Part shown: in pieces, positions 1-7,176 of the stretch
Layout of the letters: every line of letters starts with the position of its first letter
How positions within the stretch are numbered: position 1 is the stretch's first letter
From: an uncultured Blautia sp.
GTDB taxonomy: Bacteria > Bacillota > Clostridia > Lachnospirales > Lachnospiraceae
NCBI GenBank assembly: GCA_946629475.1
Contig: CAMOXX010000082.1
Span: 1-10,732 of the forward strand
Direction: 5' to 3'
DNA: 10,732 nucleotides
The notes under the pieces: model-generated
Seen by the model: only the letters and a program-made list of their open reading frames with translations
Databases searched by the model: none
Told to the model about the DNA's origin: nothing
Position numbers and translations under genes: made by a program

Positions 1-1164
1 CCCGCTCTTATGCTTATCAATAATGATCTGATAACGCTCGTACGCTTCACTGACACATTCCTGCCAGGAAAGATAGATCTCATTCATTGCATTCTGTCCC
101 ACCTCATGAAGGTGGGCGATATCCCTGCAGGCCGTCCTGAGGAAAGCTGCCAGAGCCTCTGCAGTTTCATCTATGACAAAACCGTTCCGTCCGTCTGTAA
201 TACCCTCCGCAGCACACGAGTCTCTGATCAGCACGCTTGCCAGTCCGCAGGCTGCGGCTTCACGGACGACAAGTCCGTTGGTATCAAACGTCGACGGAAA
301 CAGGAACAGATCCGCTCTTGTATTCCACGCGCGCAGGACATCGCGGTCATACACCGGTCCGGTGAAAATGCATTTATCCGATAACCCGGCCTCAGCCGCC
401 TTTTGCTCAAGGCTCTCCCTGTCCGGTCCTTTTCCGACAAAGACCATGCGGAAATCCATCCCGCCTGCATGCAGCATTCCCAAAGCGTCAAGGATCAGGG
501 GCAGTCCCTTATAGCTGATCAGACGCCCGACATAAAGAAACACAGGAATGCCTTCCGGGAGGTCATAATCCTTTACTGCCTCTGCGACTTTCCCGTCACT
601 GACCCGTCCTCTGGCAAAATCCACGCCGTTATTCATAACGCGGTATTCGCCCTGAAAGCCAAGCTCCCTGAGGCTTTCCCCTGCTCCCCGGCTGACAGTC
701 CAGACCTCATCACAGGATTCAATATTGCTGACCATGACCCGTATGAGCTCGTCCGCGATCGTTTTGACCTTCATATAACGGCGGATATCGATATCATATT
801 TTGTATGATACGTGAACACAACGGGAGCATCTGTCTGCTCTCTTAATAGTCTTGCGATCACGGTTGCAGACGCCGGACAATGTGAATGTATGATATCCGG
901 ACGGAAAGAAGCAAGCTCTGCGACCTGCTTTTCAGAAAACGGATTTCCGGTCCGGTATCCGTTGGTCACCGGGGCCGTATTCAGACTGGGATAGGTGATG
1001 ACAGGATAATCATAAACGCTGTAATCGGCGTCCGGATACTCCGGAGTGCCGACTTCAACCTCCGCCTGATGGTCCTTTTTCAGATACTCCGCATAATTTA
1101 AGAGTACATTGACCACACCGTCAATGACCGGCGGAAAGGAATCATTTAAAAGACATACATTCAT
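1..1164 (-). CDS. Family 4 glycosyltransferase, 3' end beyond the left edge
   Basis: The first 388 residues of a GT-B-fold glycosyltransferase (GT4) are visible and the frame is still open at the window edge. Such enzymes move a sugar from a nucleotide-sugar donor to a lipid or glycan at the cytoplasmic face of the membrane. The N-terminal domain has the glycine loop PPVIDGVVNV (11-20), the strand IIHSHCP (91-97) and FTYHTKYD (117-124). The donor-binding half has YVGRLISYKG (211-220), VGKGPDRESL (243-252) and DTNGLVVREAAACG (294-307). In the last block the usual E-x7-E pair reads D294-x7-E302. The ATG lies inside the end of the MATE gene (ATGA overlap) with a strong AAGGAGG site at 1172-1178, so the two are probably translationally coupled. 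It resembles mono/diglucosyl-diacylglycerol synthases and relatives, but the acceptor cannot be read from the sequence. The family is secure; the substrate is unknown. Confidence 0.9.
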   Translation of the reverse strand, partial: MNVCLLNDSFPPVIDGVVNVLLNYAEYLKKDHQAEVEVGTPEYPDADYSVYDYPVITYPSLNTAPVTNGYRTGNPFSEKQVAELASFRPDIIHSHCPASATVIARLLREQTDAPVVFTYHTKYDIDIRRYMKVKTIADELIRVMVSNIESCDEVWTVSRGAGESLRELGFQGEYRVMNNGVDFARGRVSDGKVAEAVKDYDLPEGIPVFLYVGRLISYKGLPLILDALGMLHAGGMDFRMVFVGKGPDRESLEQKAAEAGLSDKCIFTGPVYDRDVLRAWNTRADLFLFPSTFDTNGLVVREAAACGLASVLIRDSCAAEGITDGRNGFVIDETAEALAAFLRTACRDIAHLHEVGQNAMNEIYLSWQECVSEAYERYQIIIDKHKSG

Positions 1165-2525
1165 TCTGCTTCCTCCTTCAGTTCAGGAAGGACGACCAGC
1201 AGCATGGTAATAAAGCATGCCAGACCGCCAATGACGTTGGATATCGGTTCCGCTGCAAAGACTCCGTCCGTTCCCATATGAAATACATACGGCAGGATAT
1301 ATGTCAGAGGAACAACGATCACAGCCTTGCGGAACAGAGAGAAGAAGATCGCATGATACTTCTTTCCGAGAGACTTGAAAATGATCTGTCCGCAATGCTG
1401 AAACACCATAAATATGAAGGTGGAAAAATACAGGTGAAATGCAGGCAGTGCATCTTCCATCAGTGTTTTGTCCGAGCTGAATATCCCGATCACAAATTCC
1501 GGGAACAGGCGGATGAGAATCCAGACGACTACGACATAGCCGAGTGAAAGCAGGAACATGATCGCTCCGGCTTCCTTCACGCTTTTATAACGTCTGGCGC
1601 CGTAATTATAGCTGATAATGGGAGATGTGCCTTCCGTGATCGACAGAAGCGGTGTCTCGAGCATCTGCCGCGCAGAGTTGATGATCGTCATGATGGAAAC
1701 ATAGAGATCCCCTCCGACATGGGCGAGCACACTGTTGCAGCTGATCGAAACGACACTGTTGGTAAACTGCATGATAAAAGCTGCTGTGCCGAGTCCAATG
1801 ATCTTCCTTGCACGCGGCCCGCAGCTTCTGATCTCCTCCGGTTTCATCAGATGCAGCCGGTATTCCACTTTCTGTCCAAACAGGAAGCGAAGGACAAAGG
1901 CGGCAGAAAGCGCCTGTGAAAGAACCGTAGCGATCGCAGCGCCCTCTACTCCCATTCCGAGACCGAAGATCAGGATCGGATCAAGTATGATATTGGTGAC
2001 AGCTCCGATGATGACCGTCGTCATTCCGGTCGTAGAATACCCCTGCGCATTGATAAAAGGGTTCATGCCCGTAGCAATCATGGTAAAGATGGTTCCAAGA
2101 AGATAGATCCGGAGATACGGAAGCGCATAAACCAGGGCCTGTTCCGATGCGCCGAACACGATCAGTACAGGCCTTCCGATCAGTTCTCCGACTGCAGTCA
2201 GAATGATTCCCGTGATGATCAGGAGGAAAAATGCCGTATCAAGGATCTTTCCCGCCTCTTCTCTTTTCCCGGCACCGCGGGCGATGGAAAACAGGGGAGA
2301 GCCGCCGCTGCCGTACATATTTGTAAACGCAGTGATGAGGATCACCAGAGGAAAGCACAGGCCTACCGCTCCGAGCGCAGCCGTACCGATCACGGGGATC
2401 CTGGCGATATAGATCCGGTCTACTATGTTATACAGAAGGTTTAATGTTTGTGCCACGAACATGGGAAGCGCGGTGGCAAGAATGTTTGTAAGAGTTTTTC
2501 CGCTTCCAAAATCTACTCGTTTCAT
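1161..2525 (-). CDS. MATE family multidrug/metabolite exporter (MepA-like)
   Basis: A 454-residue polytopic membrane protein of the multidrug and toxic compound extrusion family, which exports cationic or aromatic compounds across the inner membrane in exchange for Na+ or H+. Full length for the family, with about 12 hydrophobic segments in two homologous halves. Marks of the MepA-like clostridial branch are TLNLLYNIVDRIYIARI (27-43), GSGGSPLFSIARGAGK (72-87), the NPFINAQG loop (155-162), NIILDPILIFGLGMGVEGAA (178-197), and in the second half ITEGTSPIISYNYGARRYKSVKEA. It sits 89 bp after the DUF523 gene on the same strand, with no clear terminator between, and overlaps the glycosyltransferase start by four bases. 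The ribosome binding site is weak (GGCGGAAA). Its cargo cannot be told; coupling to a glycosyltransferase leaves open export of a glycolipid precursor rather than a drug (inference). Confidence 0.95.
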   Translation of the reverse strand: MKRVDFGSGKTLTNILATALPMFVAQTLNLLYNIVDRIYIARIPVIGTAALGAVGLCFPLVILITAFTNMYGSGGSPLFSIARGAGKREEAGKILDTAFFLLIITGIILTAVGELIGRPVLIVFGASEQALVYALPYLRIYLLGTIFTMIATGMNPFINAQGYSTTGMTTVIIGAVTNIILDPILIFGLGMGVEGAAIATVLSQALSAAFVLRFLFGQKVEYRLHLMKPEEIRSCGPRARKIIGLGTAAFIMQFTNSVVSISCNSVLAHVGGDLYVSIMTIINSARQMLETPLLSITEGTSPIISYNYGARRYKSVKEAGAIMFLLSLGYVVVVWILIRLFPEFVIGIFSSDKTLMEDALPAFHLYFSTFIFMVFQHCGQIIFKSLGKKYHAIFFSLFRKAVIVVPLTYILPYVFHMGTDGVFAAEPISNVIGGLACFITMLLVVLPELKEEAE

Positions 2526-2614
2526 TGATTTATTTCCGCCGTATCATAAGCCGGCTCTGCTATAAAAGATATTGTATTTTATCCGCTTTAAATCTCTGTC
2601 CTGCCGGGTGCGGT

Positions 2615-3085
2615 TTACTGACCCTGATTTCGGTCTGAAGCTTCTTTTGAACCGGAAGCTGCTTTAAGCTTAAACTCCTCAGCATCGATCACCCGAAAAC
2701 CGTTTTCAGCCAAAAGCGCCGCTGTGATCCCCGGCTCTCCGATCAGCCTTCCGGAAAAGCTGCCGTCATACCGCTGCTTTACGCCGCAGCTGGGACTTCT
2801 TGGCTGAAAGATCACGAGCTCCGGCATTTCTTTTCGAGCTGTTTCCAGGCATTTTCCCGCGCCTTCCCGAAATTCCCGATCCACGTTCCGGCCGTTTTTT
2901 GTCATTACCACACCGCCGCAGATCTCTGACGGTATCCTCGGAACGGGCAGACCGCCCATAAGCTCCGGACAGACCGGGATCAGTTCGTGGCCTTCAAGCT
3001 GCCGCATCAGTTCTTCATCCAGATTGTTTCCGCCGTTATATTTACAGTTTATCCCTGTCAGACAGGCGCTGATCATGATCTTCAT
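2615..3085 (-). CDS. DUF523 family protein, possible [4Fe-4S] desulfidase (TudS-like)
   Basis: A 156-residue cytoplasmic protein with all the DUF523 (YbbK) signatures: ISACLTG (5-11), CKYNGGNN (14-21), PVCPELMGGLPVPRIPSE (37-54), PRSPSCGVKQRYDGSFSGRL (95-114) and GITAALLAENGF. Characterised members such as TudS use three conserved cysteines to hold a [4Fe-4S] cluster and remove sulfur from thiouracil; Cys8, Cys39 and Cys100 here are in the matching motifs. Cys14, Cys56 and Cys79 are extra. Residues after about 140 (charged, KAASGSKEASDRNQGQ) look like a disordered tail. GGAAG stands five bases before the chosen ATG. The gene follows a strong promoter and a structured leader of about 150 nt and may be first in a DUF523-MATE-glycosyltransferase transcript. 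Family assignment is firm; the desulfidase role is carried over from relatives. Confidence 0.9.
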   Translation of the reverse strand: MKIMISACLTGINCKYNGGNNLDEELMRQLEGHELIPVCPELMGGLPVPRIPSEICGGVVMTKNGRNVDREFREGAGKCLETARKEMPELVIFQPRSPSCGVKQRYDGSFSGRLIGEPGITAALLAENGFRVIDAEEFKLKAASGSKEASDRNQGQ

Positions 3086-3111
3086 ACATTCTTCCGGTAT
3101 ATAGGTGTTGT

Positions 3112-3238
3112 AAAGGGCAGCACCCGGACTCTTATTTCCGCTTTCGTTCCAGCATAAACCTCATGCGATAAATCGCACCACATTGAATATAAGCTGCGCG
3201 ATGCTTCGTTGCCAAAGCACCTGCCCGAAAACCATCAA
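3112..3238 (-). ncRNA. Candidate structured RNA (independent ncRNA or 5' leader of the DUF523 gene)
   Basis: The transcript starting near 3234 can fold into a closed multi-branch structure. A closing stem pairs GGGCAG (3226-3221) with CTGCCC (3120-3115). Inside is an 8-bp hairpin (3220-3213 with 3208-3201) capped by a GCAA (GNRA) tetraloop. A second hairpin (3178-3173 with 3168-3163) has a TTTA loop. A third pairing joins CTGGA (3152-3148) to TCCGG (3128-3124). A further CTTAT/ATAAG pairing (3193-3189 with 3135-3131) is possible. Several pairs are G-U on this strand and would be C-A mismatches on the other, so the structure belongs to the minus strand. I do not recognise a riboswitch core. 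The raiA-motif RNA common in clostridia is the first family I would test, but I cannot claim the match. Confidence 0.5.
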
Positions 3239-3240
3239 TA

Positions 3241-3269
3241 ACTATACCAAACAGTCATTTTGCTTGCAA
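3241..3269 (-). promoter_or_regulatory. Sigma-A-type extended -10 promoter
   Basis: On the minus strand TTGCAA (3269-3264), a 17-base spacer and TATAGT (3246-3241), with TG one base upstream of the -10 (TGGTATAGT). Start of transcription is predicted near 3234, about 150 nt before the DUF523 start codon. It lies just after the terminator of the regulator gene, so it opens a new transcription unit for the structured RNA and the DUF523 gene. Confidence 0.7.
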
Positions 3270-3285
3270 GGACAAACTCTTCTAT

Positions 3286-3323
3286 GAATAAAAAGAAAAC
3301 GGCCTTACTCTGAAGTAAAGCCG
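3286..3323 (-). terminator. Rho-independent terminator of the XRE-DHp-REC gene
   Basis: On the minus strand a 10-bp stem, CGGCTTTACT (3323-3314) with AGTAAGGCCG (3309-3300), a TCAG loop and then TTTTCTTTTTATTC. One pair is G-U only on this strand, and the T-run follows only on this strand. The stem begins about 35 bases after the stop codon at 3358. Confidence 0.85.
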
Positions 3324-3357
3324 CTTCCGGTACAGGATCCGTACTTTCTTTATGCAA

Positions 3358-4278
3358 CTATTCAGTACTTTTATTAAGGCATTCCGTCATTGTTTCAAAC
3401 AAGCGGTCGATGTAGATAGGTTTTTCCACAAATGCGTCCATACCCGCTTCCGCCGCTTCTTTCCTGTCCTTTTCATAAACATTCGCGCTGACTGCAATGA
3501 TCGGTACAGATGCTTTCCGGGGATCCTCCAGCTTCCGTATCCTTCGCGTAGCTTCAAGGCCGTCCATTTCCGGCATCATGATGTCCATGAGGATCAGGTC
3601 ATAGTATCCTGCAGGTGCCGCTTCCAGCATCCTCACTGCCTCTATGCCGTTTTCCGCAAGCTCCGTCACAGCTCCGGCCTGTTCAAGGATCTCCGCGGCG
3701 ATTTCCCGGTTCAGCATGATATCATCTGCCACCAGGAACCTTTTTCCCGAAAAATCAAAATCCTGCAGGGCATCCATTCTTGCTTTTGCCCGATGATTCA
3801 GGTAGTCCCCGAGCTCCTGTACATTGCCGGGATACCGCTTTGAATCTGCAGTATCCTCTTCCTGATAAGTGACCTGCATCAGCCGGTCTATGGAACGCAG
3901 AAGATACTCTCCGCTGATACGGATACTTTCCAGATAATAAGTAAGCCGTTCCGGATCCTCATGATGAAGCTCAGCCAGATTGGAGCATCCGATAATGATG
4001 CTTAAGGGTGTGCGGATATCATGTGACATGCCGAGGATCTGCAGCAGACGGGACGGCCGTCCCTCTCCGACGCTCTCCTTCAGCAGATCATTAACGGTCA
4101 CACCCAGTATATCGGCAAGTCTCGGGAACAGGGCAATGTCCGGGTAGGAAAGATCCCTCTCCCACTTTGAGACAGCTTTATCCGTTACGCCTGCTTTTTC
4201 TGCCAGCTGTGCCTGTGTCATCCTGTTCTGCAGCCTGAGAGAGCGGATATAGGCACCAAGAGTTTTAGGATTCAACAT
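3358..4278 (-). CDS. XRE-HTH / histidine phospho-acceptor (DHp) / receiver domain regulator
   Basis: A 306-residue predicted cytoplasmic regulator with three parts. Residues 5-66 are an XRE/Cro helix-turn-helix (TQAQLAEKAGVTDKAVSKWE, 21-40). Residues about 78-137 match a histidine-kinase DHp segment with the H-box SHDIRTPL (His86) and a second helix, YYLESIRISGEYLLRSIDRL. Residues about 178-302 are a complete receiver: acidic pair D185-D186, phospho-acceptor D232 in LILMDIMMPEMDG, S264 and K286-P287. Only about 40 residues separate DHp from receiver, too few for a HATPase_c domain, and no N/G1/G2 boxes occur. It therefore cannot phosphorylate itself in the usual way; phosphate would have to come from another kinase or a small donor (inference). 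GGGAGGTG precedes the ATG at good spacing. It has its own promoter and terminator and diverges from the membrane operon. Possible autoregulator and controller of its neighbours. Confidence 0.88.
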   Translation of the reverse strand: MLNPKTLGAYIRSLRLQNRMTQAQLAEKAGVTDKAVSKWERDLSYPDIALFPRLADILGVTVNDLLKESVGEGRPSRLLQILGMSHDIRTPLSIIIGCSNLAELHHEDPERLTYYLESIRISGEYLLRSIDRLMQVTYQEEDTADSKRYPGNVQELGDYLNHRAKARMDALQDFDFSGKRFLVADDIMLNREIAAEILEQAGAVTELAENGIEAVRMLEAAPAGYYDLILMDIMMPEMDGLEATRRIRKLEDPRKASVPIIAVSANVYEKDRKEAAEAGMDAFVEKPIYIDRLFETMTECLNKSTE

Positions 4279-4325
4279 TCAGCACCTCCCTCGTTAACTG
4301 ATCTGAAGACATTGGTTTCCCCATT

Positions 4326-4354
4326 AAGATAACACCGGAATCGTTTTGAAACAA
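4326..4354 (-). promoter_or_regulatory. Promoter of the XRE-DHp-REC gene
   Basis: On the minus strand TTGTTT (4354-4349), a 17-base spacer and TATCTT (4331-4326), with an extended -10 TG (TGTTATCTT). Predicted start near 4319, about 40 bases before the ATG at 4278. The -10 is a weak match, so strength may depend on a regulator. Confidence 0.55.
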
Positions 4355-4355
4355 T
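4340..4355. promoter_or_regulatory. Imperfect dyad over the -35, candidate operator
   Basis: ATCGTTT-TG-AAACAAT: 7-base half-sites with six of seven positions symmetrical and a 2-base centre, lying on the -35 of the regulator's promoter. Size and position suit an XRE dimer repressing its own gene. This is inference from position and symmetry only. Confidence 0.35.
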
Positions 4356-4387
4356 CTACAGATGGTTTACACGGCGGTATGTATCAG

Positions 4388-4416
4388 TTGTTTTTTCACT
4401 TTTTATGTAATAAAAT
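4388..4416 (+). promoter_or_regulatory. Promoter of the membrane transporter operon
   Basis: TTGTTT (4388-4393), a 17-base spacer and TAAAAT (4411-4416), in an A/T-rich stretch. The predicted start near 4423 leaves an 87-base leader. It diverges from the regulator promoter at 4326-4354, with their -35 elements about 33 bases apart. Confidence 0.55.
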
Positions 4417-4419
4417 TAA

Positions 4420-4467
4420 GGAAACGCTGCTTTAGGAGTTTCCATACCATACCGATACAGCCGGTAT
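4420..4467 (+). other. Two small hairpins in the operon leader
   Basis: GGAAAC (4420-4425) can pair with GTTTCC (4438-4443), and ATACCG (4449-4454) with CGGTAT (4462-4467, 7-base loop). Neither is followed by a T-run, so neither is a terminator, and no known riboswitch core is recognised. Nothing else is visible between here and the ribosome binding site. Confidence 0.3.
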
Positions 4468-4496
4468 TCTTCAGATATATTCAATCAATCTGCTAC

Positions 4497-4501
4497 AGGA
4501 G
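4497..4501 (+). promoter_or_regulatory. Ribosome binding site fixing a TTG start
   Basis: AGGAG eight bases before TTG at 4510. The next in-frame ATG is codon 52, inside a membrane segment, and would remove the first transmembrane helix, so the TTG is the likely start. Confidence 0.75.
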
Positions 4502-4509
4502 ATACTGTT

Positions 4510-5631
4510 TTGAACTATAAGAGGCTTTCTGAAAAGAAGTGGTATAACGGCGCCGTCATCGTATGCATCGGAGTCGCATTTTACGTCCTGCTGACAAATC
4601 TCGGAACCGTTTTCAGCGTTCTGAAGACTTTTATCGGATACTTTAAACCGGTCATACTCGGCATGGTGTTCTCCTATATTATCAGTCCTCTGGCAAAATT
4701 CTTCTATTACCGGGTCTTCAAAATGATGAAGCTTGGAAACACCCGCTGGTATGTTTCCGTAGTGCTTGCTTTCTTGCTTGCTCTGCTTGTTGTCCTGCTT
4801 CTTGCCGGAACACTGATCCCGCAGCTGCTGCAGAGCATCATGCTTTTTTCCGAAAACATTGACGAGTACTCAAGATCGCTGATCCGTTTCCTGGAAAACA
4901 GTCCGCTCAGGGATTTCATCGATACGAACGGCATGGAGACGATTTCACAGAATGCCATGAGCTCGATCTCCTCCTTTGTCAAAGAAAATTCCGGCAGCAT
5001 TTTAAGTCTTGCCGCCAACTCCGGAAAGGGCATACTGACCACCGTCATTTCCCTGATCCTCGCGATCTATCTGCTGCTCGACAGCCGGCGTCTTGCCGCC
5101 TGGTCAAAGCGTCTGATCCGGGCTCTGCTGCCCATGGATGCTTATGAGTTATACCTCGATTTCACTCTGCGCTGCGACACGATTCTGGTGAGCTACCTCG
5201 TTCAGAGCCTGCTCGATTCCCTGATCGTCGGCGGCGTCTGCGCCATCTTCATGGCCGTCTGCAGAATGCCCTATATCGGTCTGATTTCCGTGGTCGTAGG
5301 CGCCACGAATCTGATCCCCAATTTCGGGCCCATTATCGGCGGCGTGATCGGCGCTTTCATTCTTTTACTGGTCAACCCCATGTATGCACTGATGTTTTCC
5401 ATTTTCTGTGTGATCCTGCAGTTCTGCGACGGATATATTCTGAAGCCGAAGCTGTTTTCCAATTCTCTTGGTGTTTCCGGACTGGCCATCCTGGTTTCTA
5501 CGATCGTTCTGGGAAACATGTTCGGTATCATCGGCATCCTTCTGTCGATTCCAATCGCGGCGGTCTTAAGCTTCGTCTACAATGATTATTTCCTGCCCTG
5601 GCTGGAAAAGCGCAGACACATCACGAAGTAA
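4510..5631 (+). CDS. AI-2E family transporter (UPF0118)
   Basis: A 373-residue multi-spanning membrane protein of the AI-2E transporter family (TqsA/YdiK/YtvI-like). Members have been tied to autoinducer-2 export and, in halophiles, to Na+(Li+)/H+ antiport, so the name does not fix the substrate. Hydrophobic segments lie near residues 13-34, 45-66, 80-104 and 173-190, with four or so more between about 226 and 356. A soluble amphipathic region (about 105-170) interrupts them, as is usual. Family marks are GATNLIPNFGPIIGGVIGA (264-282), LQFCDGYILKPKLFSNSLGVSG (303-324) and LGNMFGIIGILLSIPIAAVL (334-353). It starts with TTG behind a good AGGAG. It is first in a same-strand row with a CPA2 antiporter and an MgtC-family protein; that company favours an ion or osmotic role over signalling (inference). 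Confidence 0.9.
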   Translation: MNYKRLSEKKWYNGAVIVCIGVAFYVLLTNLGTVFSVLKTFIGYFKPVILGMVFSYIISPLAKFFYYRVFKMMKLGNTRWYVSVVLAFLLALLVVLLLAGTLIPQLLQSIMLFSENIDEYSRSLIRFLENSPLRDFIDTNGMETISQNAMSSISSFVKENSGSILSLAANSGKGILTTVISLILAIYLLLDSRRLAAWSKRLIRALLPMDAYELYLDFTLRCDTILVSYLVQSLLDSLIVGGVCAIFMAVCRMPYIGLISVVVGATNLIPNFGPIIGGVIGAFILLLVNPMYALMFSIFCVILQFCDGYILKPKLFSNSLGVSGLAILVSTIVLGNMFGIIGILLSIPIAAVLSFVYNDYFLPWLEKRRHITK

Positions 5632-5736
5632 GCGGCAGCGCCGGCTTCCTGTTGGGCTTCAGCCTTTACGGTCCGGACACTTCGCCTTATATGATCCTAT
5701 CAGATCCCGTTTAACCCGGAAAGGAGCAGCAGATAT

Positions 5737-7176
5737 ATGAGCATGATCGAGTCCCTGCAGTTATCGTCTGCAGCATCCGTGATCATCAGCATGTCGCTGA
5801 TCCTCCTGTCCGGATTCCTGATGACACGTATAACCAAGCTCCTCCGGCTTCCCAATGTTACAGCCTATATCGTGGCAGGCATTCTGATGGGACCCTTTGC
5901 CTTCAATCTGATCCCGCAGTCCTTTGTGGAACGGTCTGCCTTTCTTCCGGATATCGCCCTAAGCTTTATTGCTTTCGGCACCGGTGAGTTTTTCAAGCTG
6001 GAGGTTTTGCGTAAAAGCGGTGCGAAGGTCCTGGTGATCACAGTAATGGAGTCGTTTGTCACCGTAGTGCTGGTCTTTCTTCTGATGTATTGTATCCTGG
6101 GCTTAAGCCTTCCTTTCTCAGTCGTGCTCGCAGCCCTCTCGGCAGCTACAGCACCGGCTTCCACCATGATGACCATCCGTCAGACCCACGCGCGGGGCGA
6201 CTTCGTGGATACCCTGCTGCAGGTCGTGGCGCTTGACGACGTAGCAGGTCTTATCGCCTATTCCGTGGCTGTCTCGATCGCGGAAAGCTCGCTTTCGGGC
6301 AGAGGCTTCCATATACAGGAGCTTATCCGGCCGATCCTGACAAACCTCGGCGTCATCCTGCTGGGCGGTCTGTTCGGACTATTCCTCCGCGCTTTACTGA
6401 GTCCGGGGCGCAGCAAGGACAACCGTCTGATCGTGGCGATCTCTCTTCTGTTCGGCTTCTGCGGCATCTGTACCTGGCTGGATATCTCTCCGCTCCTGGG
6501 CTGCATGATGATGGGCGCAGTCTATTCCAACCTGATCACAGACGAAGACAAGCTCTTCAAGCAGCTGAACTACTTCAGCCCTCCGATCCTGCTGCTCTTC
6601 TTTGTGCGCTCCGGCATCAGCTTTGACTTAAGCGCTCTGTTTTCACAGTCAGGAGCCATTGGAGCCGTCCCTCTCCTCGGTGTGGGAGTCGCCTATTTCC
6701 TGATGCGCATGGCCGGTAAATACAGCGGTGCATACCTTGGATGCAGAATGACAGGAAAAGACAGGAAGGTACGTAACTGGCTCGGCCTGGCGCTCTTTCC
6801 GCAGGCCGGCGTCGCGATCGGCCTGGCCGCACTCGGTGCCAGGATCCTCGGAGGGGAAGCGGGCAATGCTTTAAACACCGTCATTCTTTCCTCGAGCATC
6901 CTGTATGAGCTTATAGGTCCCGGCTGCGCCAAGCTTTCCCTGTATATGTCCGGAGCTTATTCCGACAAGCTGGAGGAAATGGTCGATGTTTCCGAAACGG
7001 ATGAAAACGGAGTTCCAAAAACCAATGTACAGCTTCTGATCGAACGGATCAACAAGATCCAGGAGGAGCTTCCGGATCACAGCATGCCGGAGGATGAGCG
7101 GGCGTTCACTGAGGGCGCCGAGGAGTGGTACGATCTGTATCATGGCCATTTCCGCATGCATCAGAACCGTCACTGA
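5737..7176 (+). CDS. CPA2-type cation:proton antiporter
   Basis: A 479-residue inner-membrane protein of the monovalent cation:proton antiporter-2 family (Na+/H+ exchanger fold), exchanging Na+ or K+ for H+. About 12 hydrophobic segments cover residues 12-402. Marks are the N-terminal LRLPNVTAYIVAGILMGP (36-53), the unwound-helix region ALSAATAPASTMMTIRQTHARG (133-154) and Asp167-Asp168 in VVALDDVAGLIAY. Two adjacent acids there are typical of electrogenic antiporters. Then come LFFVRSGISFDL (287-298) and RMAGKYSGAYLG (324-335). The C-terminal 75 residues are acidic and cytoplasmic, without TrkA-N/TrkA-C domains, so nucleotide gating as in KefB/KefC is not expected. AAGGAG lies 10 bases before the chosen ATG; a second ATG at codon 3 could also serve. 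It is the middle gene of the row, 105 bp after the AI-2E gene and 29 bp before the MgtC gene. Confidence 0.92.
   Translation: MSMIESLQLSSAASVIISMSLILLSGFLMTRITKLLRLPNVTAYIVAGILMGPFAFNLIPQSFVERSAFLPDIALSFIAFGTGEFFKLEVLRKSGAKVLVITVMESFVTVVLVFLLMYCILGLSLPFSVVLAALSAATAPASTMMTIRQTHARGDFVDTLLQVVALDDVAGLIAYSVAVSIAESSLSGRGFHIQELIRPILTNLGVILLGGLFGLFLRALLSPGRSKDNRLIVAISLLFGFCGICTWLDISPLLGCMMMGAVYSNLITDEDKLFKQLNYFSPPILLLFFVRSGISFDLSALFSQSGAIGAVPLLGVGVAYFLMRMAGKYSGAYLGCRMTGKDRKVRNWLGLALFPQAGVAIGLAALGARILGGEAGNALNTVILSSSILYELIGPGCAKLSLYMSGAYSDKLEEMVDVSETDENGVPKTNVQLLIERINKIQEELPDHSMPEDERAFTEGAEEWYDLYHGHFRMHQNRH

Noticed and set aside
2526..2614. Separate promoter for the MATE gene
   Set aside because: Several -10-like hexamers (TATGAT, TACAAT, TAAAAT) are present, but none has a -35 at proper spacing.
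3161..3235. 24-codon minus-strand ORF in the DUF523 leader (starts MVFGQVLWQ), plus a 10-codon ORF overlapping its stop
   Set aside because: No ribosome binding site, it would start at the predicted transcription start, and the bases are better explained by RNA hairpins. It could be a relic or leader peptide, but nothing supports that.
5632..5736. Internal promoter or terminator between the AI-2E and antiporter genes
   Set aside because: Only a poor TTTACG-N17-TATATG match and small hairpins (GGCT/AGCC, GTCCGGAC) without a T-run; read-through is the simpler view.
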